Source: Oleidesulfovibrio sp047973035 (GTDB taxonomy: Bacteria; Desulfobacterota; Desulfovibrionia; Desulfovibrionales; Desulfovibrionaceae). From it: a DNA stretch of 64,000 nt. Both the position numbers and the translations under genes were made by a program. Positions within the stretch are counted from its first letter, which is position 1, and every line of letters begins with the position of its first letter. The stretch is from NCBI RefSeq assembly GCF_047973035.1, contig NZ_JBKEBF010000035.1, forward strand, positions 41,813 through 105,812, given 5' to 3'. Below, piece by piece: positions 35,659 through 43,521 of this stretch. The notes beneath the pieces were generated by a model. It did no database searches and was not told where the DNA came from. It worked only from the letters and a program-made list of their open reading frames with translations.

Positions 35659-36642
35659 ATGGAAGCCCCGCAAAAGAACCTCGCGCTTGACCTTGTACGT
35701 GTCACGGAAGCTGCTGCTCTGGCGTCTGCCCGCTGGCTTGGCAAAGGAAATCAGGACGCAGGTGATCAGGCTGCCGTAGACGCCATGCGGCTTTGCTTTA
35801 ACTCGCTGAATATTTCCGGTGTGGTTGTTATCGGCGAAGGTGAAAAAGACAAAGCTCCGATGCTGTACAATGGCGAAAAAGTAGGTGCAGGCAACGGCCT
35901 TGCCCTCGATGTTGCGGTTGATCCTGTAGAGGGCACTAAACTGCTTGCTTATGGCCGTCCTAACGCCATTTCCGTTATCGGCGTTGCCCCCGCAGGAACT
36001 ATGTACAACCCCGGCCCCAGTTTTTATATGCAGAAGCTGGTAGTACCCGGTGCTGCGAAAAACGTGGTTGATCTGGACGCGCCAGTGGCTGAAAACCTGA
36101 ACAAAATTGCCAAGGCTCTTGATAAAGACGTAGATGACCTTGTCGTTTTTGTACTGGATAAGCCCCGCCATGCCAATCTGATTGAACAGGTTCGTGCCGC
36201 AGGTGCACGTATTCAGCTGCATACCGATGGTGACGTATCCGGTGCTTTGATGGCTGTTGATCCCCGCTCTGAAGTTGACGTCATGATGGGTACCGGTGGT
36301 ACTCCTGAAGGCGTTCTGGCTGCTTGCGCCATCAAAGGTATCGGTGGTGAAATGTTTGCGCGCCTTGATCCGCAGTCTTATGTGGAAAAAGAAGCCATTC
36401 TTGAGGCTGGCATTGATTTGCGCGAAATTCACACCGTAGATACTCTTATCCGTAGCGATGATGTGTTTTTCTCCGCCACCGGTATTTCCGGCGGTACTTT
36501 CCTTAAAGGTGTTCAATACACCGGTAACGGCGCAGTGACCCATTCCATGGTTATCCGTGGACGTACCGGCACTCTGCGTTACATTGAGTCTATCAATAAC
36601 TGGGATAAGCTGATGAAAATCAGCTCGGTTAAATACGACTAA
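35659..36642 (+). CDS. glpX: Fructose-1,6-bisphosphatase class II
   Basis: Dephosphorylates fructose-1,6-bisphosphate in gluconeogenesis. 327 aa with family motifs VIGEGEKDKAPMLYNGE, DPVEGTKLL, MGTGGTPEGVLAA and FFSATGISGGTFL. GGAGG upstream of ATG. Single gene with its own terminator. An even longer open frame on the opposite strand is an artefact of codon use. Confidence 0.96.
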   Translation: MEAPQKNLALDLVRVTEAAALASARWLGKGNQDAGDQAAVDAMRLCFNSLNISGVVVIGEGEKDKAPMLYNGEKVGAGNGLALDVAVDPVEGTKLLAYGRPNAISVIGVAPAGTMYNPGPSFYMQKLVVPGAAKNVVDLDAPVAENLNKIAKALDKDVDDLVVFVLDKPRHANLIEQVRAAGARIQLHTDGDVSGALMAVDPRSEVDVMMGTGGTPEGVLAACAIKGIGGEMFARLDPQSYVEKEAILEAGIDLREIHTVDTLIRSDDVFFSATGISGGTFLKGVQYTGNGAVTHSMVIRGRTGTLRYIESINNWDKLMKISSVKYD

Positions 36643-36659
36643 TTTAACCCCGCCTGACA

Positions 36660-36688
36660 GAAGCCGGCCGTCTGGTCGGCTTCTTTTT
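36660..36688 (+). terminator. Terminator after glpX
   Basis: Ten-bp stem with one G-U, 36660-36669 with 36674-36683, loop GTCT, then TTTTT. Confidence 0.85.
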
Positions 36689-36714
36689 ATACAAACCACC
36701 TATCAGGAGCCATT

Positions 36715-37134
36715 ATGCGCGCCGCCATCTCTGCTTTTTTCGTCTTTGTCTTCTGCCTTACTTCTATGGCGGCTTTTGCTGCTGATCCTGATTTTCATAA
36801 GCAGCCCCCTTTTACCGGAGAAGAGCTTAAACAATTTATGACTGATTTTCCGGCTTACAGAGAGTGGGCTATTGCCAATAAAGACTCCTCGGGCCCTGCT
36901 GTTGCCTCCGGCAATATTCCTTCATTTAACTGGACATTGGGGGCTGAGACTTATCTTAAAAAGAACACTTCGTGGGAACCCAGCCGGTTTTTTTATGTTA
37001 TGACTCATGTTTTTGCCGGATTTGAAATAATTAAATTCGGTGACATGGTGACTGGTGAGAATCGCCCTCCGGATATGCCTGTGGTGCCTGATTCCGAACT
37101 TGTATTGTTGAAACCGCTTCTGCAAGGCCAGTAA
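36715..37134 (+). CDS. Secreted protein of unknown function
   Basis: 139 aa. A clear Sec signal peptide (~1-22: hydrophobic FFVFVFCLTSMA, cleavage near AFAAD) precedes a mature chain of ~117 residues with no Cys and many aromatic residues. No family recognised. CAGGAG lies before the ATG, and strong terminators flank the gene on both sides, so it is an independent unit. Confidence 0.7.
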   Translation: MRAAISAFFVFVFCLTSMAAFAADPDFHKQPPFTGEELKQFMTDFPAYREWAIANKDSSGPAVASGNIPSFNWTLGAETYLKKNTSWEPSRFFYVMTHVFAGFEIIKFGDMVTGENRPPDMPVVPDSELVLLKPLLQGQ

Positions 37135-37140
37135 AAAGTA

Positions 37141-37174
37141 AAGCGGGCACACACTGTGTGCCCGCTTTTTTTGT
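37141..37174. terminator. Strong terminator after secreted-protein gene
   Basis: Perfect 12-bp stem, 37141-37152 with 37156-37167, loop ACT, then T7. It also lies beyond the end of the minus-strand kor operon and may serve both. Confidence 0.88.
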
Positions 37175-37195
37175 TATCCAAAGGCGTTGGGCCAA

Positions 37196-37543
37196 TTAGA
37201 AAGTGACCACCTGATAGCCATTCTCTATCCATTCAGACATGGCCGGATGGCCTCCCATCTCTCCTACAAGCGCTATTCCGCAAGCTGGAATGGCCTCAAC
37301 GACCCCCAGCTTTGTCGAGCAGGCTTTGCAAGCTCCATAAATGATGCCTGCCTCTTTTACCTGTGCATAAAGAGTATGCATAGGATGGTCCGGCTCATTC
37401 AAGGAAGGCAACAACTTCACAGCAGCCCCTTCGACTACCAGTTTTACATCAACGCCCCTGCTTTTCATGTCTTTTGCATTTAACAGAACATGAATGAAAC
37501 ACATTTCTTCACCGTTGAACGGAAACAGCACAACTTTATGCAT
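37196..37543 (-). CDS. DsrE-like small protein
   Basis: 115 aa with the DsrE/YchN-type fold pattern: MHKVVLFPFNGEEMCFIHVLLNA start, ...VKLVVEGAAVKLL middle. Three Cys are in the second half (GACKACSTK and AIPACG). DsrE relatives move sulfur or act as small redox proteins, but the catalytic role here is unknown. It follows korB by nine bases, so it belongs to the same operon; TTAGGAG before ATG. Confidence 0.75.
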   Translation of the reverse strand: MHKVVLFPFNGEEMCFIHVLLNAKDMKSRGVDVKLVVEGAAVKLLPSLNEPDHPMHTLYAQVKEAGIIYGACKACSTKLGVVEAIPACGIALVGEMGGHPAMSEWIENGYQVVTF

Positions 37544-37552
37544 TGAAAACTC

Positions 37553-38404
37553 CTAACGGTAGCTGTCCATAATGTTGTCCAAGGTTCCCAAGTCAACTTT
37601 TTGTGTACAAAGCGGGCCTTCTTTCAAAAAGTCAAAACGTTCGTCCAAGGTCGGCCTTGTGTTTTTATACAATACCCCGATAGGAATTTTTTCGCCGAAT
37701 TCCTGAGCTTTTTCCATGGCGGCATCCCAATTTGTAGGGTCATAATCGGCCGGAAGTTCATAGCAACGCTGTTTGTACCAGCCGAATGTATTAACTTTAT
37801 TAAATGAGATACAAGGCGAGAAAATATCGACCAGCGCAAACCCCTTGTGCTGTATTGCCTGTTTCATAACAGAAACAAGGTGCGGCACATTGCCGGAAAA
37901 AGCACGTGCAACAAAGCTGCACCGCATAGTTACGGCAACGGCGATGGGGTTGAAAGCAGAATTGTATACGCCGTCAGGCTGCGACTTCGTCACATGCCCC
38001 TCCATAGTTGTAGGGCTGGCCTGCCCTTTTGTGAGTCCGTAAATCTGGTTGTCGTGAGCAAGCAAGGTCAGGTCTACATTTCGGCGGATTGCTGCCAGAA
38101 AATGGTTACCTCCCTCTCCGTAATTACATCCGTCACCGCTTTCTGCGATAACGGTGAGTTGCGGGTTGGCCAGTTTAACCGCCTGAGCAGAAGGCAACCC
38201 CCTGCCGTGTAGACCGTTAAAGCCATTCAGGCTTATATAGTGCGGTGCTTTGGCAGCCTGACCGATACCCGAGACATGGGCAACAGTATGGGACTGAAGT
38301 TCGAGCTCCGAAAGGGCTTGTTTCAAGGCTTTAAGCACATCATGGTTTCCGCATCCGGGGCACCAGGAAGTTGTGTATTCACCGTATTCTTTAATATCTA
38401 TCAT
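37553..38404 (-). CDS. 2-oxoacid:ferredoxin oxidoreductase beta subunit
   Basis: Thiamine-diphosphate subunit, 283 aa. Cys motif WCPGCGNHDVL near the start, the GRGLPSAQAVKLANP loop, and the ThDP/Mg site GDGCNYGEGGNHF...DNQIYGLTKGQ. It oxidises a 2-oxoacid (2-oxoglutarate, or another) to acyl-CoA with ferredoxin. Length and motifs agree with KorB/VorB-type short beta subunits. Two bases after the alpha subunit gene. Confidence 0.9.
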   Translation of the reverse strand: MIDIKEYGEYTTSWCPGCGNHDVLKALKQALSELELQSHTVAHVSGIGQAAKAPHYISLNGFNGLHGRGLPSAQAVKLANPQLTVIAESGDGCNYGEGGNHFLAAIRRNVDLTLLAHDNQIYGLTKGQASPTTMEGHVTKSQPDGVYNSAFNPIAVAVTMRCSFVARAFSGNVPHLVSVMKQAIQHKGFALVDIFSPCISFNKVNTFGWYKQRCYELPADYDPTNWDAAMEKAQEFGEKIPIGVLYKNTRPTLDERFDFLKEGPLCTQKVDLGTLDNIMDSYR

Positions 38405-38406
38405 AA

Positions 38407-40101
38407 TCAGCCCTCCTGCTCTCCGAGCTGCTGCAATATGTAACGGGGAGTGAATGGTCTGCCATCGTACCTGAGCACCTTTTTGTGCACGTTAAAGCCT
38501 GTTTCCTGACGTAACAATCTCATAAACTGTGCGGTTGCATTGCCTTCTACACCAATGACTTCGTCCGCGGCTTCCAGAACAGAAAGAAACTGTTCAGAGT
38601 TAAGTGGCCAGACTTGTGTAAAGCTTAATACTCCGACAGATTTTCCCTTTTTGCGCATACGTGCCGCTGCTTCGCGCACAGGCCCTTCACTGCTGCCCCA
38701 GCTTATAAGAATTCGGCTGGCGTTTTTGTCGCCGTAGTAACGAGGGGGAATAGCTGTTGCGCGCATTCCTTCTTCTTTTTTCATCCGCTTGTCGTTCATC
38801 GCGACGCGGACTTCCATAGACTCTGTAATATGGCCATCTTCCGTATGTTCATGACAGTCTGCTAATACCAGCGATTTACTGAAACCGGGAACCTTACGGG
38901 GAGAGACTCCGTCATCCGAATACGCGTAACGCTTGTAGTTTCTGTCTCCGTTCTGGCTCATGTCCGGCTCGGAAACAGGGGATAAGGCGTTTAAGTCAAA
39001 TTTTTCCACTGCCCTGTATGAGTCTGCCAGAAACTGATCTGTCAGCACAAAGGCAGGTGTTTGATAACGCTCTGTGACGTCGAATGATTTGTATGTAAGC
39101 TCAAAGCAACCTTCAATCGTTGCTGGAGCAAATATGGCACGGGGAAATTCTCCGTGTCCGGCGTAAAGAACAAGGTTCAGGTCTGCCTGTTCTGTTCTGG
39201 TCGGTAACCCCGTTGCCGGCCCCGGACGTTGCGCAACGACAATGACAATGGGAGATTCCATAACACCCGCAAGGCTTACTGCTTCTGTCATAAGCGCAAA
39301 GCCGCCACCACTTGTGGGCACCAGCGTCTTTGCTCCGGCATAAACAGAGCCAAGCCCCATATTAAGCGCTGCGATTTCATCCTCAGCCTGCTCAACAAGC
39401 ACTTTCATTTGCTTAGCGTATGTAATCAGATTTTGTGCAACAGATGTTGCCGGAGTCATAGGATAAAAGAAGCAGCATTTTACTCCGGCAGCCAGAGCGC
39501 CAAGGGCAATCGCTTCGTTGCCATGGATTACAATTCTGTTTTTATTTCCTTCTGGCGCAGGCAGCGGAGTGCAACTTGTTTTAAAGTCTCCTGCCCATCG
39601 GCAGCTTTCAGTCAGTACTTCAAGATTCTGAGCAACAACCTCATCCCCTTTCTTCATGAAGGTGTTTTTGACAAGGGTCTGCAACACATCGCTTTCAATT
39701 CCCAGCAATTCACCAAGAACCGCAAGCCCGGAAATGTTCTGGTAAATAGGCCGTGGTGCAAGTTTTGAGAAAGGTACTTTAATGGCTTTAAGCCCTTCGG
39801 AGTCAAGGCTCTCATCAAGGATGACAATACCGTTGTCATTAACGTTCTTTTTATGAAGCGACACAGTCTCCTGATTCAAAGCGACCAGAATATCAATGTC
39901 ATCCACCGGCGAAACAATTTCGCCCACACCGGTTCTGATCCTGTACGTGTTATGACCGCCTCTGACGCGGGACATGTAATGTTGGGCAATCAGTATTTCA
40001 TAACCGCTTCTGGCAAGAGCTTTAGTTAACATCTGTCCAATAGTAACAAGCCCTTGTCCGGCTTCGCCACCTATGACAATGTATTTGTCTTTATTGCTCA
40101 C
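38407..40101 (-). CDS. 2-oxoacid:ferredoxin oxidoreductase gamma-alpha fusion
   Basis: 564 aa. N-terminal gamma domain (~1-180; IGGEAGQGLVTIGQML, MSRVRGGHNTYRI) is fused to the alpha (pyrimidine-binding) domain (~190-564; GNEAIALGALAAGVKCCFFYPMTPATSV, QAEDEIAALNMGLGSVYAG). Fusion is usual for the KorA type. The start is GTG 40101, eight bases after AAGGAG. The exact 2-oxoacid cannot be fixed; the family is mostly 2-oxoglutarate or branched-chain. Confidence 0.9.
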   Translation of the reverse strand: MSNKDKYIVIGGEAGQGLVTIGQMLTKALARSGYEILIAQHYMSRVRGGHNTYRIRTGVGEIVSPVDDIDILVALNQETVSLHKKNVNDNGIVILDESLDSEGLKAIKVPFSKLAPRPIYQNISGLAVLGELLGIESDVLQTLVKNTFMKKGDEVVAQNLEVLTESCRWAGDFKTSCTPLPAPEGNKNRIVIHGNEAIALGALAAGVKCCFFYPMTPATSVAQNLITYAKQMKVLVEQAEDEIAALNMGLGSVYAGAKTLVPTSGGGFALMTEAVSLAGVMESPIVIVVAQRPGPATGLPTRTEQADLNLVLYAGHGEFPRAIFAPATIEGCFELTYKSFDVTERYQTPAFVLTDQFLADSYRAVEKFDLNALSPVSEPDMSQNGDRNYKRYAYSDDGVSPRKVPGFSKSLVLADCHEHTEDGHITESMEVRVAMNDKRMKKEEGMRATAIPPRYYGDKNASRILISWGSSEGPVREAAARMRKKGKSVGVLSFTQVWPLNSEQFLSVLEAADEVIGVEGNATAQFMRLLRQETGFNVHKKVLRYDGRPFTPRYILQQLGEQEG

Positions 40102-40145
40102 GATGTGCTCCTTGGCTGGCTTCCGGCTGATAGGATGCTATCCAT

Positions 40146-40177
40146 AAAAAAGCCCCTGCCCGTATGTCAGGCAGGGG
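40146..40177 (-). terminator. Terminator after ferritin gene
   Basis: On minus: stem 40170-40177 with 40153-40160 (CCCCTGCC/GGCAGGGG), then GC and a T-run. Confidence 0.85.
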
Positions 40178-40184
40178 AACATAA

Positions 40185-40694
40185 TTACGCATTGGCAGGA
40201 GGGGTAAACACACGGGCTCCGAGTTCTTTATCAAGCATCAGCAGGCCCTGCCCTTCGCCATTAATAAGGCGAAGCTTGCTTACCAGATCGGAAACTGTGG
40301 CTTCTTCTTCGACCTGTTCGGAAATAAACCACTGCAGGAAAATGGCGCTTGCATGATCTCTTTCATCCTGTGCCAGATTGGCAAGGTCATGGATGAGGCT
40401 CGTCACGTGCTGTTCATGCTCGTACACCTTCTGGAATACATCCAGCGAACCATCCCATTCAGAAGGAGGAGCATCAATTGCCTGCATAATGGCTCTTCCG
40501 CCACGCTCCATGATATAGTCATATATTTTCATGGCATGAAAAAGCTCTTCCTGAGCCTGCATACGCATCCAGTTAGCAAAACCGGCCAAGCCCAGTTCAT
40601 TGCAATAAGAAGACATGGAAAGGTACAGGTAGCTTGAATAAAGCTCCCATTTAACCTGATCATTAAACGCTTGCTCCATAGTTTTGCTGAGCAT
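40185..40694 (-). CDS. ftnA: Non-haem ferritin
   Basis: 169-aa iron-storage ferritin; 24-mer cage with ferroxidase site. Site residues are visible: Glu17 (KWELYSSY), the EELFHAMK pair (Glu, His), a Glu in the third helix region and FLQWFISEQVEEE (Gln and Glu). No haem-binding Met of bacterioferritin type. A PerR-box-like site overlaps the predicted promoter upstream. Divergent from the small Cys-rich gene at 40885. Confidence 0.94.
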   Translation of the reverse strand: MLSKTMEQAFNDQVKWELYSSYLYLSMSSYCNELGLAGFANWMRMQAQEELFHAMKIYDYIMERGGRAIMQAIDAPPSEWDGSLDVFQKVYEHEQHVTSLIHDLANLAQDERDHASAIFLQWFISEQVEEEATVSDLVSKLRLINGEGQGLLMLDKELGARVFTPPANA

Positions 40695-40754
40695 GATTAT
40701 CTCCTGATTCGTATAATTTGAGCCGATGATTACAAGGTTATCGGCATGTTGCAG

Positions 40755-40790
40755 TTATAATAATCATACATGACACATAAAATTCTGCAA
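40755..40790 (-). promoter_or_regulatory. Ferritin promoter overlapped by PerR-box-like palindrome
   Basis: On minus: -35 TTGCAG (40785-40790), 16-bp spacer, -10 TATGAT (40763-40768). The -10 lies within TTATAATAATCATAC (40755-40769, plus strand), which matches 12 of 14 fixed positions of the PerR consensus TTATAATNATTATAA. Fur-like repression by iron or PerR derepression by peroxide is inferred. Confidence 0.55.
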
Positions 40791-40884
40791 GGAAAACAAC
40801 ACACCGTTTTACTGTTGCCAACGTACTGGCCTTAGGCTATTAGGGCGCTGCGCTAACGCGTGCTAATATCCAAGGGGGCTAGTT

Positions 40885-41097
40885 ATGTGGGGACTGTCTT
40901 ATAGCAGAGCTCGTAAAGCTGAGACCACGATTGAGTGCCGGGAGTGTGCCGGCAAGCTGAATGCAGAAAGAACCTGTCACGAAGTATACTTAAGGTGTAC
41001 AAAGTGCGATAAAGTGACAGACGTGCAGGACTACATCCATGAGATGGACGATGCACTGGAAAGCTTTATGGAAAACGTCTTTTGTGATCGGGTGTAA
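40885..41097 (+). CDS. Small Cys-rich putative zinc-ribbon protein
   Basis: 70 aa. Two CxxC pairs (ECRECAG and RCTKC) about 19 residues apart, with further Cys at ~31 and near the C-terminus, suggest a metal-binding ribbon. The C-terminal half is an acidic helix (IHEMDDALESFMENVF). No function known. AAGGGGG precedes the ATG at a workable distance. Followed by its own terminator. Confidence 0.7.
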   Translation: MWGLSYSRARKAETTIECRECAGKLNAERTCHEVYLRCTKCDKVTDVQDYIHEMDDALESFMENVFCDRV

Positions 41098-41108
41098 TAA
41101 ATAAGTAT

Positions 41109-41142
41109 GAGCCGCAACCTTTACGGGTGCGGCTCTTTTTTT
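41109..41142. terminator. Terminator between Cys-rich gene and CysH-like gene
   Basis: Stem 41109-41119 with 41125-41135, one mismatch, then T7 on plus. It lies between convergent genes and may act for both. Confidence 0.83.
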
Positions 41143-41150
41143 ATGCGTTA

Positions 41151-41837
41151 TTAAAAGTAGCCGAGGCTTCGCAGAGCCTGCATGTTTTCCTCTTTCTTTG
41201 CATTGCGCCCTGCTCTCTCTTCATCATTCAGAACTGAGTCCGGAGCAAATGTGCATGGCTGGCAGCCTAACGACCGGTATCCTTCATCGTACAGCGGACA
41301 ATAAGGCAACTGAGATTCAAATGTGTATGCCCAGATATCAAGCTCGGTAAATTCCAGTACAGGATGAACTCGGCGGTGTTCTGGTTGCTTTGCCTGTTCA
41401 ACTGGTAGTGTTGTATGACGGGACGGGTGTTCGTCCCGCCTGATTCCGGTTATAAGGATTTGTATCTTGCGTGTTTCTATTGCCTTTTGCAGGGGCACGA
41501 CTTTAAGCTCGTTACAACAACGTATTACATCGCTGGCTACCGGATAATCAGACAATTCTATGGTTGGCCTGACCTCATGGAGTTGGATATTCCATTCTTT
41601 GGCAAGTGCGTTTCGAAATGTGATGACTTCCGGAAATTTATAACCGGTATTAATTGTCAACGCCTGAACTGCCACTTCCGGCATTCTTGCAAGCAGTACG
41701 GAACGCCACAGGTGCAGAGCGACAGTGGAATCTTTTCCCCCTGTCCATGCCACGGCAATAGTTTGCGGATCACAGCCTTCATCCAGAAGGTTGTTCAGCA
41801 ATTTCAATGCGTAAGTTTGTTTTTCAGCTATCGTCAT
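41151..41837 (-). CDS. PAPS-reductase-family (CysH/CysD-like) ATP pyrophosphatase-fold protein
   Basis: 228 aa. The PP-loop is clear (AVAWTGGKDSTVALHL), as is the sulfate-side RRDEHPSRH segment. The C-terminal ECGLH catalytic Cys motif of assimilatory CysH is absent; instead GCQPCTFAP lies ~50 residues before the end. True PAPS reduction is therefore doubtful; adenylation or thiolation by a CysD-like or tRNA-thiolase-like mechanism is possible. ATG 41837 is preferred because further upstream the frame overlaps the divergent gene; no strong ribosome site is seen. Confidence 0.75.
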   Translation of the reverse strand: MTIAEKQTYALKLLNNLLDEGCDPQTIAVAWTGGKDSTVALHLWRSVLLARMPEVAVQALTINTGYKFPEVITFRNALAKEWNIQLHEVRPTIELSDYPVASDVIRCCNELKVVPLQKAIETRKIQILITGIRRDEHPSRHTTLPVEQAKQPEHRRVHPVLEFTELDIWAYTFESQLPYCPLYDEGYRSLGCQPCTFAPDSVLNDEERAGRNAKKEENMQALRSLGYF

Positions 41838-41852
41838 TTTATAGGAGTGTAT

Positions 41853-42317
41853 ATGCTTGATGAAATGCTTGGATTTATCGCAAGCAATACCATGTGCGTA
41901 CTGGCTACAACTGGGACTCCTGCCTGCTGTTCGAGTGGAAGACTGCCAATACCACATTGCTCTTTGATGGCCTATGTTTCAATTGAAGGTGGTGTAACGT
42001 TATATATGGTTACGAGCAAGGATTCGCGCAAGTTCTTGAATATGCAGGAGGTTGCTCAGGTAAGCCTCTTGATTGATGACAGACACTTGCACGCATCCGC
42101 ACTGCACTCCGGAACAAAAGCACTGACGGTTTCAGCGATAGCAGAATTGCAACTAGCCTCTGATGAATATGAACGTGCCCGTGCTCTGTTTCATTCAGTT
42201 CATCCTCATCTGGACAGTTTAATACACCAGCCTGAATCCGCTCTAATCCGCCTGACAGTGAGAGAGCTGTTATTGTTGACGGATTCTGAAACCTCATTTT
42301 TTGAAAAAATAGCATGA
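41853..42317 (+). CDS. Pyridoxamine 5'-phosphate oxidase-fold (flavin) protein
   Basis: 154 aa split-barrel protein of the PNPOx-like group, which bind FMN, F420 or haem. Early MLDEMLGFIASNTMCVLATT and later SKDSRKFLNMQEVAQVSLLI are typical. Substrate unknown. The ATG at 41853 has AGGAG six bases upstream. It is divergent from the CysH-like gene with only 15 bases between starts, so its promoter lies inside the other gene. Confidence 0.75.
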   Translation: MLDEMLGFIASNTMCVLATTGTPACCSSGRLPIPHCSLMAYVSIEGGVTLYMVTSKDSRKFLNMQEVAQVSLLIDDRHLHASALHSGTKALTVSAIAELQLASDEYERARALFHSVHPHLDSLIHQPESALIRLTVRELLLLTDSETSFFEKIA

Positions 42318-42333
42318 TCTTGCAAAAAACTGC

Positions 42334-42362
42334 TTGACGTCTGAGAGCGTCGAACATATAAG
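42334..42362 (+). promoter_or_regulatory. Promoter of the tRNA-Arg pair
   Basis: TTGACG (42334-42339), exactly 17-bp spacer, TATAAG (42357-42362). It is one of the best sigma70-type matches in the window, 63 bases before the first tRNA. Confidence 0.75.
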
Positions 42363-42425
42363 GCACTTCCACGTTGCGGGAAGTTCTCAAGCAGCTTTGC
42401 ACAGAGCTTTCCAAAAACGTAATGC

Positions 42426-42502
42426 GCGCCCGTAGCTCAGCTGGATAGAGCACATGGCTACGAACCATGCGGTCGGAGGTTCAAATCCTTTCGGGCGCGC
42501 CA
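42426..42502 (+). tRNA. tRNA-Arg (anticodon ACG), copy 1
   Basis: 77-base cloverleaf. Acceptor GCGCCCG pairs with CGGGCGC; D arm GCTC...GAGC; anticodon stem CATGG/CCATG with loop CTACGAA (anticodon ACG, reads CGN after A-to-I editing); T arm GGAGG-TTCAAAT-CCTTT; discriminator G; encoded CCA. TadA, which edits A34, is encoded at 50705. Confidence 0.97.
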
Positions 42503-42523
42503 TTTTTCTAATATCATTTATAC

Positions 42524-42600
42524 GCGCCCGTAGCTCAGCTGGATAGAGCACATGGCTACGAACCATGCGGTCGGAGGTTCAAATCCTTTCGGGCGCGCCA
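42524..42600 (+). tRNA. tRNA-Arg (anticodon ACG), copy 2
   Basis: Identical over all 77 bases to the first copy, 21 bases downstream; both are also followed by TTTTT. Evidently a recent tandem duplication or one kept by gene conversion. Confidence 0.97.
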
Positions 42601-42606
42601 TTTTTA

Positions 42607-42634
42607 AACCTCGGTATAGCCGGGGTTTTTTTTA
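42607..42634 (+). terminator. Terminator after tRNA pair
   Basis: Eight-bp stem with a G-U, 42607-42614 with 42620-42627, then T8. The remaining ~250 bases to the next gene carry no gene that I see. Confidence 0.75.
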
Positions 42635-42834
42635 TGGCTTATCTTCCCCCACCCCCTTCCAAGCAATCTTGTGTGAGTTTTTTTGTTAACACGTCTTAAC
42701 TAGAACAACCTGCACAAGACAGGCCGCGGATAAGCTTGAAAATTTCAGATATAGGAAAAGTCTGATGTAGAATGCTTTGCACACACGGCACTTTTTTTCC
42801 TCTACTGCAAGTGTCTATTTGGGGATAAAGGCAC

Positions 42835-42863
42835 TAAAAAACCCGCTGACAAAGCCAGCGGGT
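42835..42863 (-). terminator. Terminator after OmpH-like gene
   Basis: On minus: stem 42856-42863 with 42841-42848 (ACCCGCTG/CAGCGGGT), followed by T6. Confidence 0.85.
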
Positions 42864-42884
42864 TTGAAATGTACAAAAGAAAGT

Positions 42885-43406
42885 CTATTGTTTAGCTTCT
42901 TCTTTTGCCTCAGGTGCTTCAGTTGCGTTTTTGTCATTAAAGTCGAGCGTGACCTTATTAAGTTCGGCAATGATGTCATCAGTCACATCTATACTCTGGC
43001 TATAAGAGATAGCGCTTTCTTTGTGGATCAGCACATCAAAGCCCTTGCTTGTGCGGTAGGCCTGCAGAACACCCTTCAAGCCATCATCGAGCGCAACCAT
43101 CACGCGCTGCTGCGCGGCATTAATCCTGTTGCGCAGGTCGTTAACAGCTTCACTCACTTTCTGGGTTGCTTCTTCGTTGCCCTCTGCGCCTTTCAGGTCG
43201 GCCTGCATGCCTTCAAACTCTTTACGGGCTTCTTCTGCAAGTGTTTCAAGGTACTGTTGCCCTGCTTTGGCCGCAGTGGATTCCTCGTAAACACGGGTCA
43301 TATCCACTACACCAACGGAGGGCGAAGTTTTCGCAGCCTGATTACAACCGCTAAGCATTGCGGCAACAATAAGAGTAACAATCACCAGTACAACATGTTT
43401 TCTCAT
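42885..43406 (-). CDS. OmpH/Skp-like periplasmic lipoprotein
   Basis: 173 aa. Signal peptide with lipobox AAMLSGC, so lipid-modified at Cys ~20 and anchored to a membrane. The body is the Skp/OmpH pattern: VGVVDMTRVYEES start, a long Ala/Glu/Lys-rich coiled coil (~45-105), and a globular end (GFDVLIHKESAISYS...DVTDDIIAELN). Skp chaperones outer-membrane proteins; a lipid anchor is unusual for Skp. ATG 43406 has GGAG six bases before it; ATG 43412 is too near. Confidence 0.82.
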   Translation of the reverse strand: MRKHVVLVIVTLIVAAMLSGCNQAAKTSPSVGVVDMTRVYEESTAAKAGQQYLETLAEEARKEFEGMQADLKGAEGNEEATQKVSEAVNDLRNRINAAQQRVMVALDDGLKGVLQAYRTSKGFDVLIHKESAISYSQSIDVTDDIIAELNKVTLDFNDKNATEAPEAKEEAKQ

Positions 43407-43521
43407 ATTCATCTCCAGTAGAGTTCTTATTTTCGATGGTTAAAAGTAATTAGACACATTCAGTTTGCTATAAGTCGGGCAGACACTACCTGTTCTGCTG
43501 ACATGCAGCAATGCTTTTTGC

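Noticed and set aside
35602..36699. 365-aa open frame on minus, opposite glpX
   Set aside because: It is longer than glpX itself but is only its antisense. The peptide is rich in His/Asn/Cys as in reverse readings, has no ribosome site and no family motif, while glpX matches a family fully.
41415..41852. Upstream extension of the PNPOx-fold gene
   Set aside because: It overlaps the CysH-like gene completely; AGGAG before ATG 41853 fixes the start.
42426..42600. Short direct repeats as a CRISPR-like array
   Set aside because: The two repeat units are complete tRNA genes with cloverleaf and CCA; there are only two and no cas genes.
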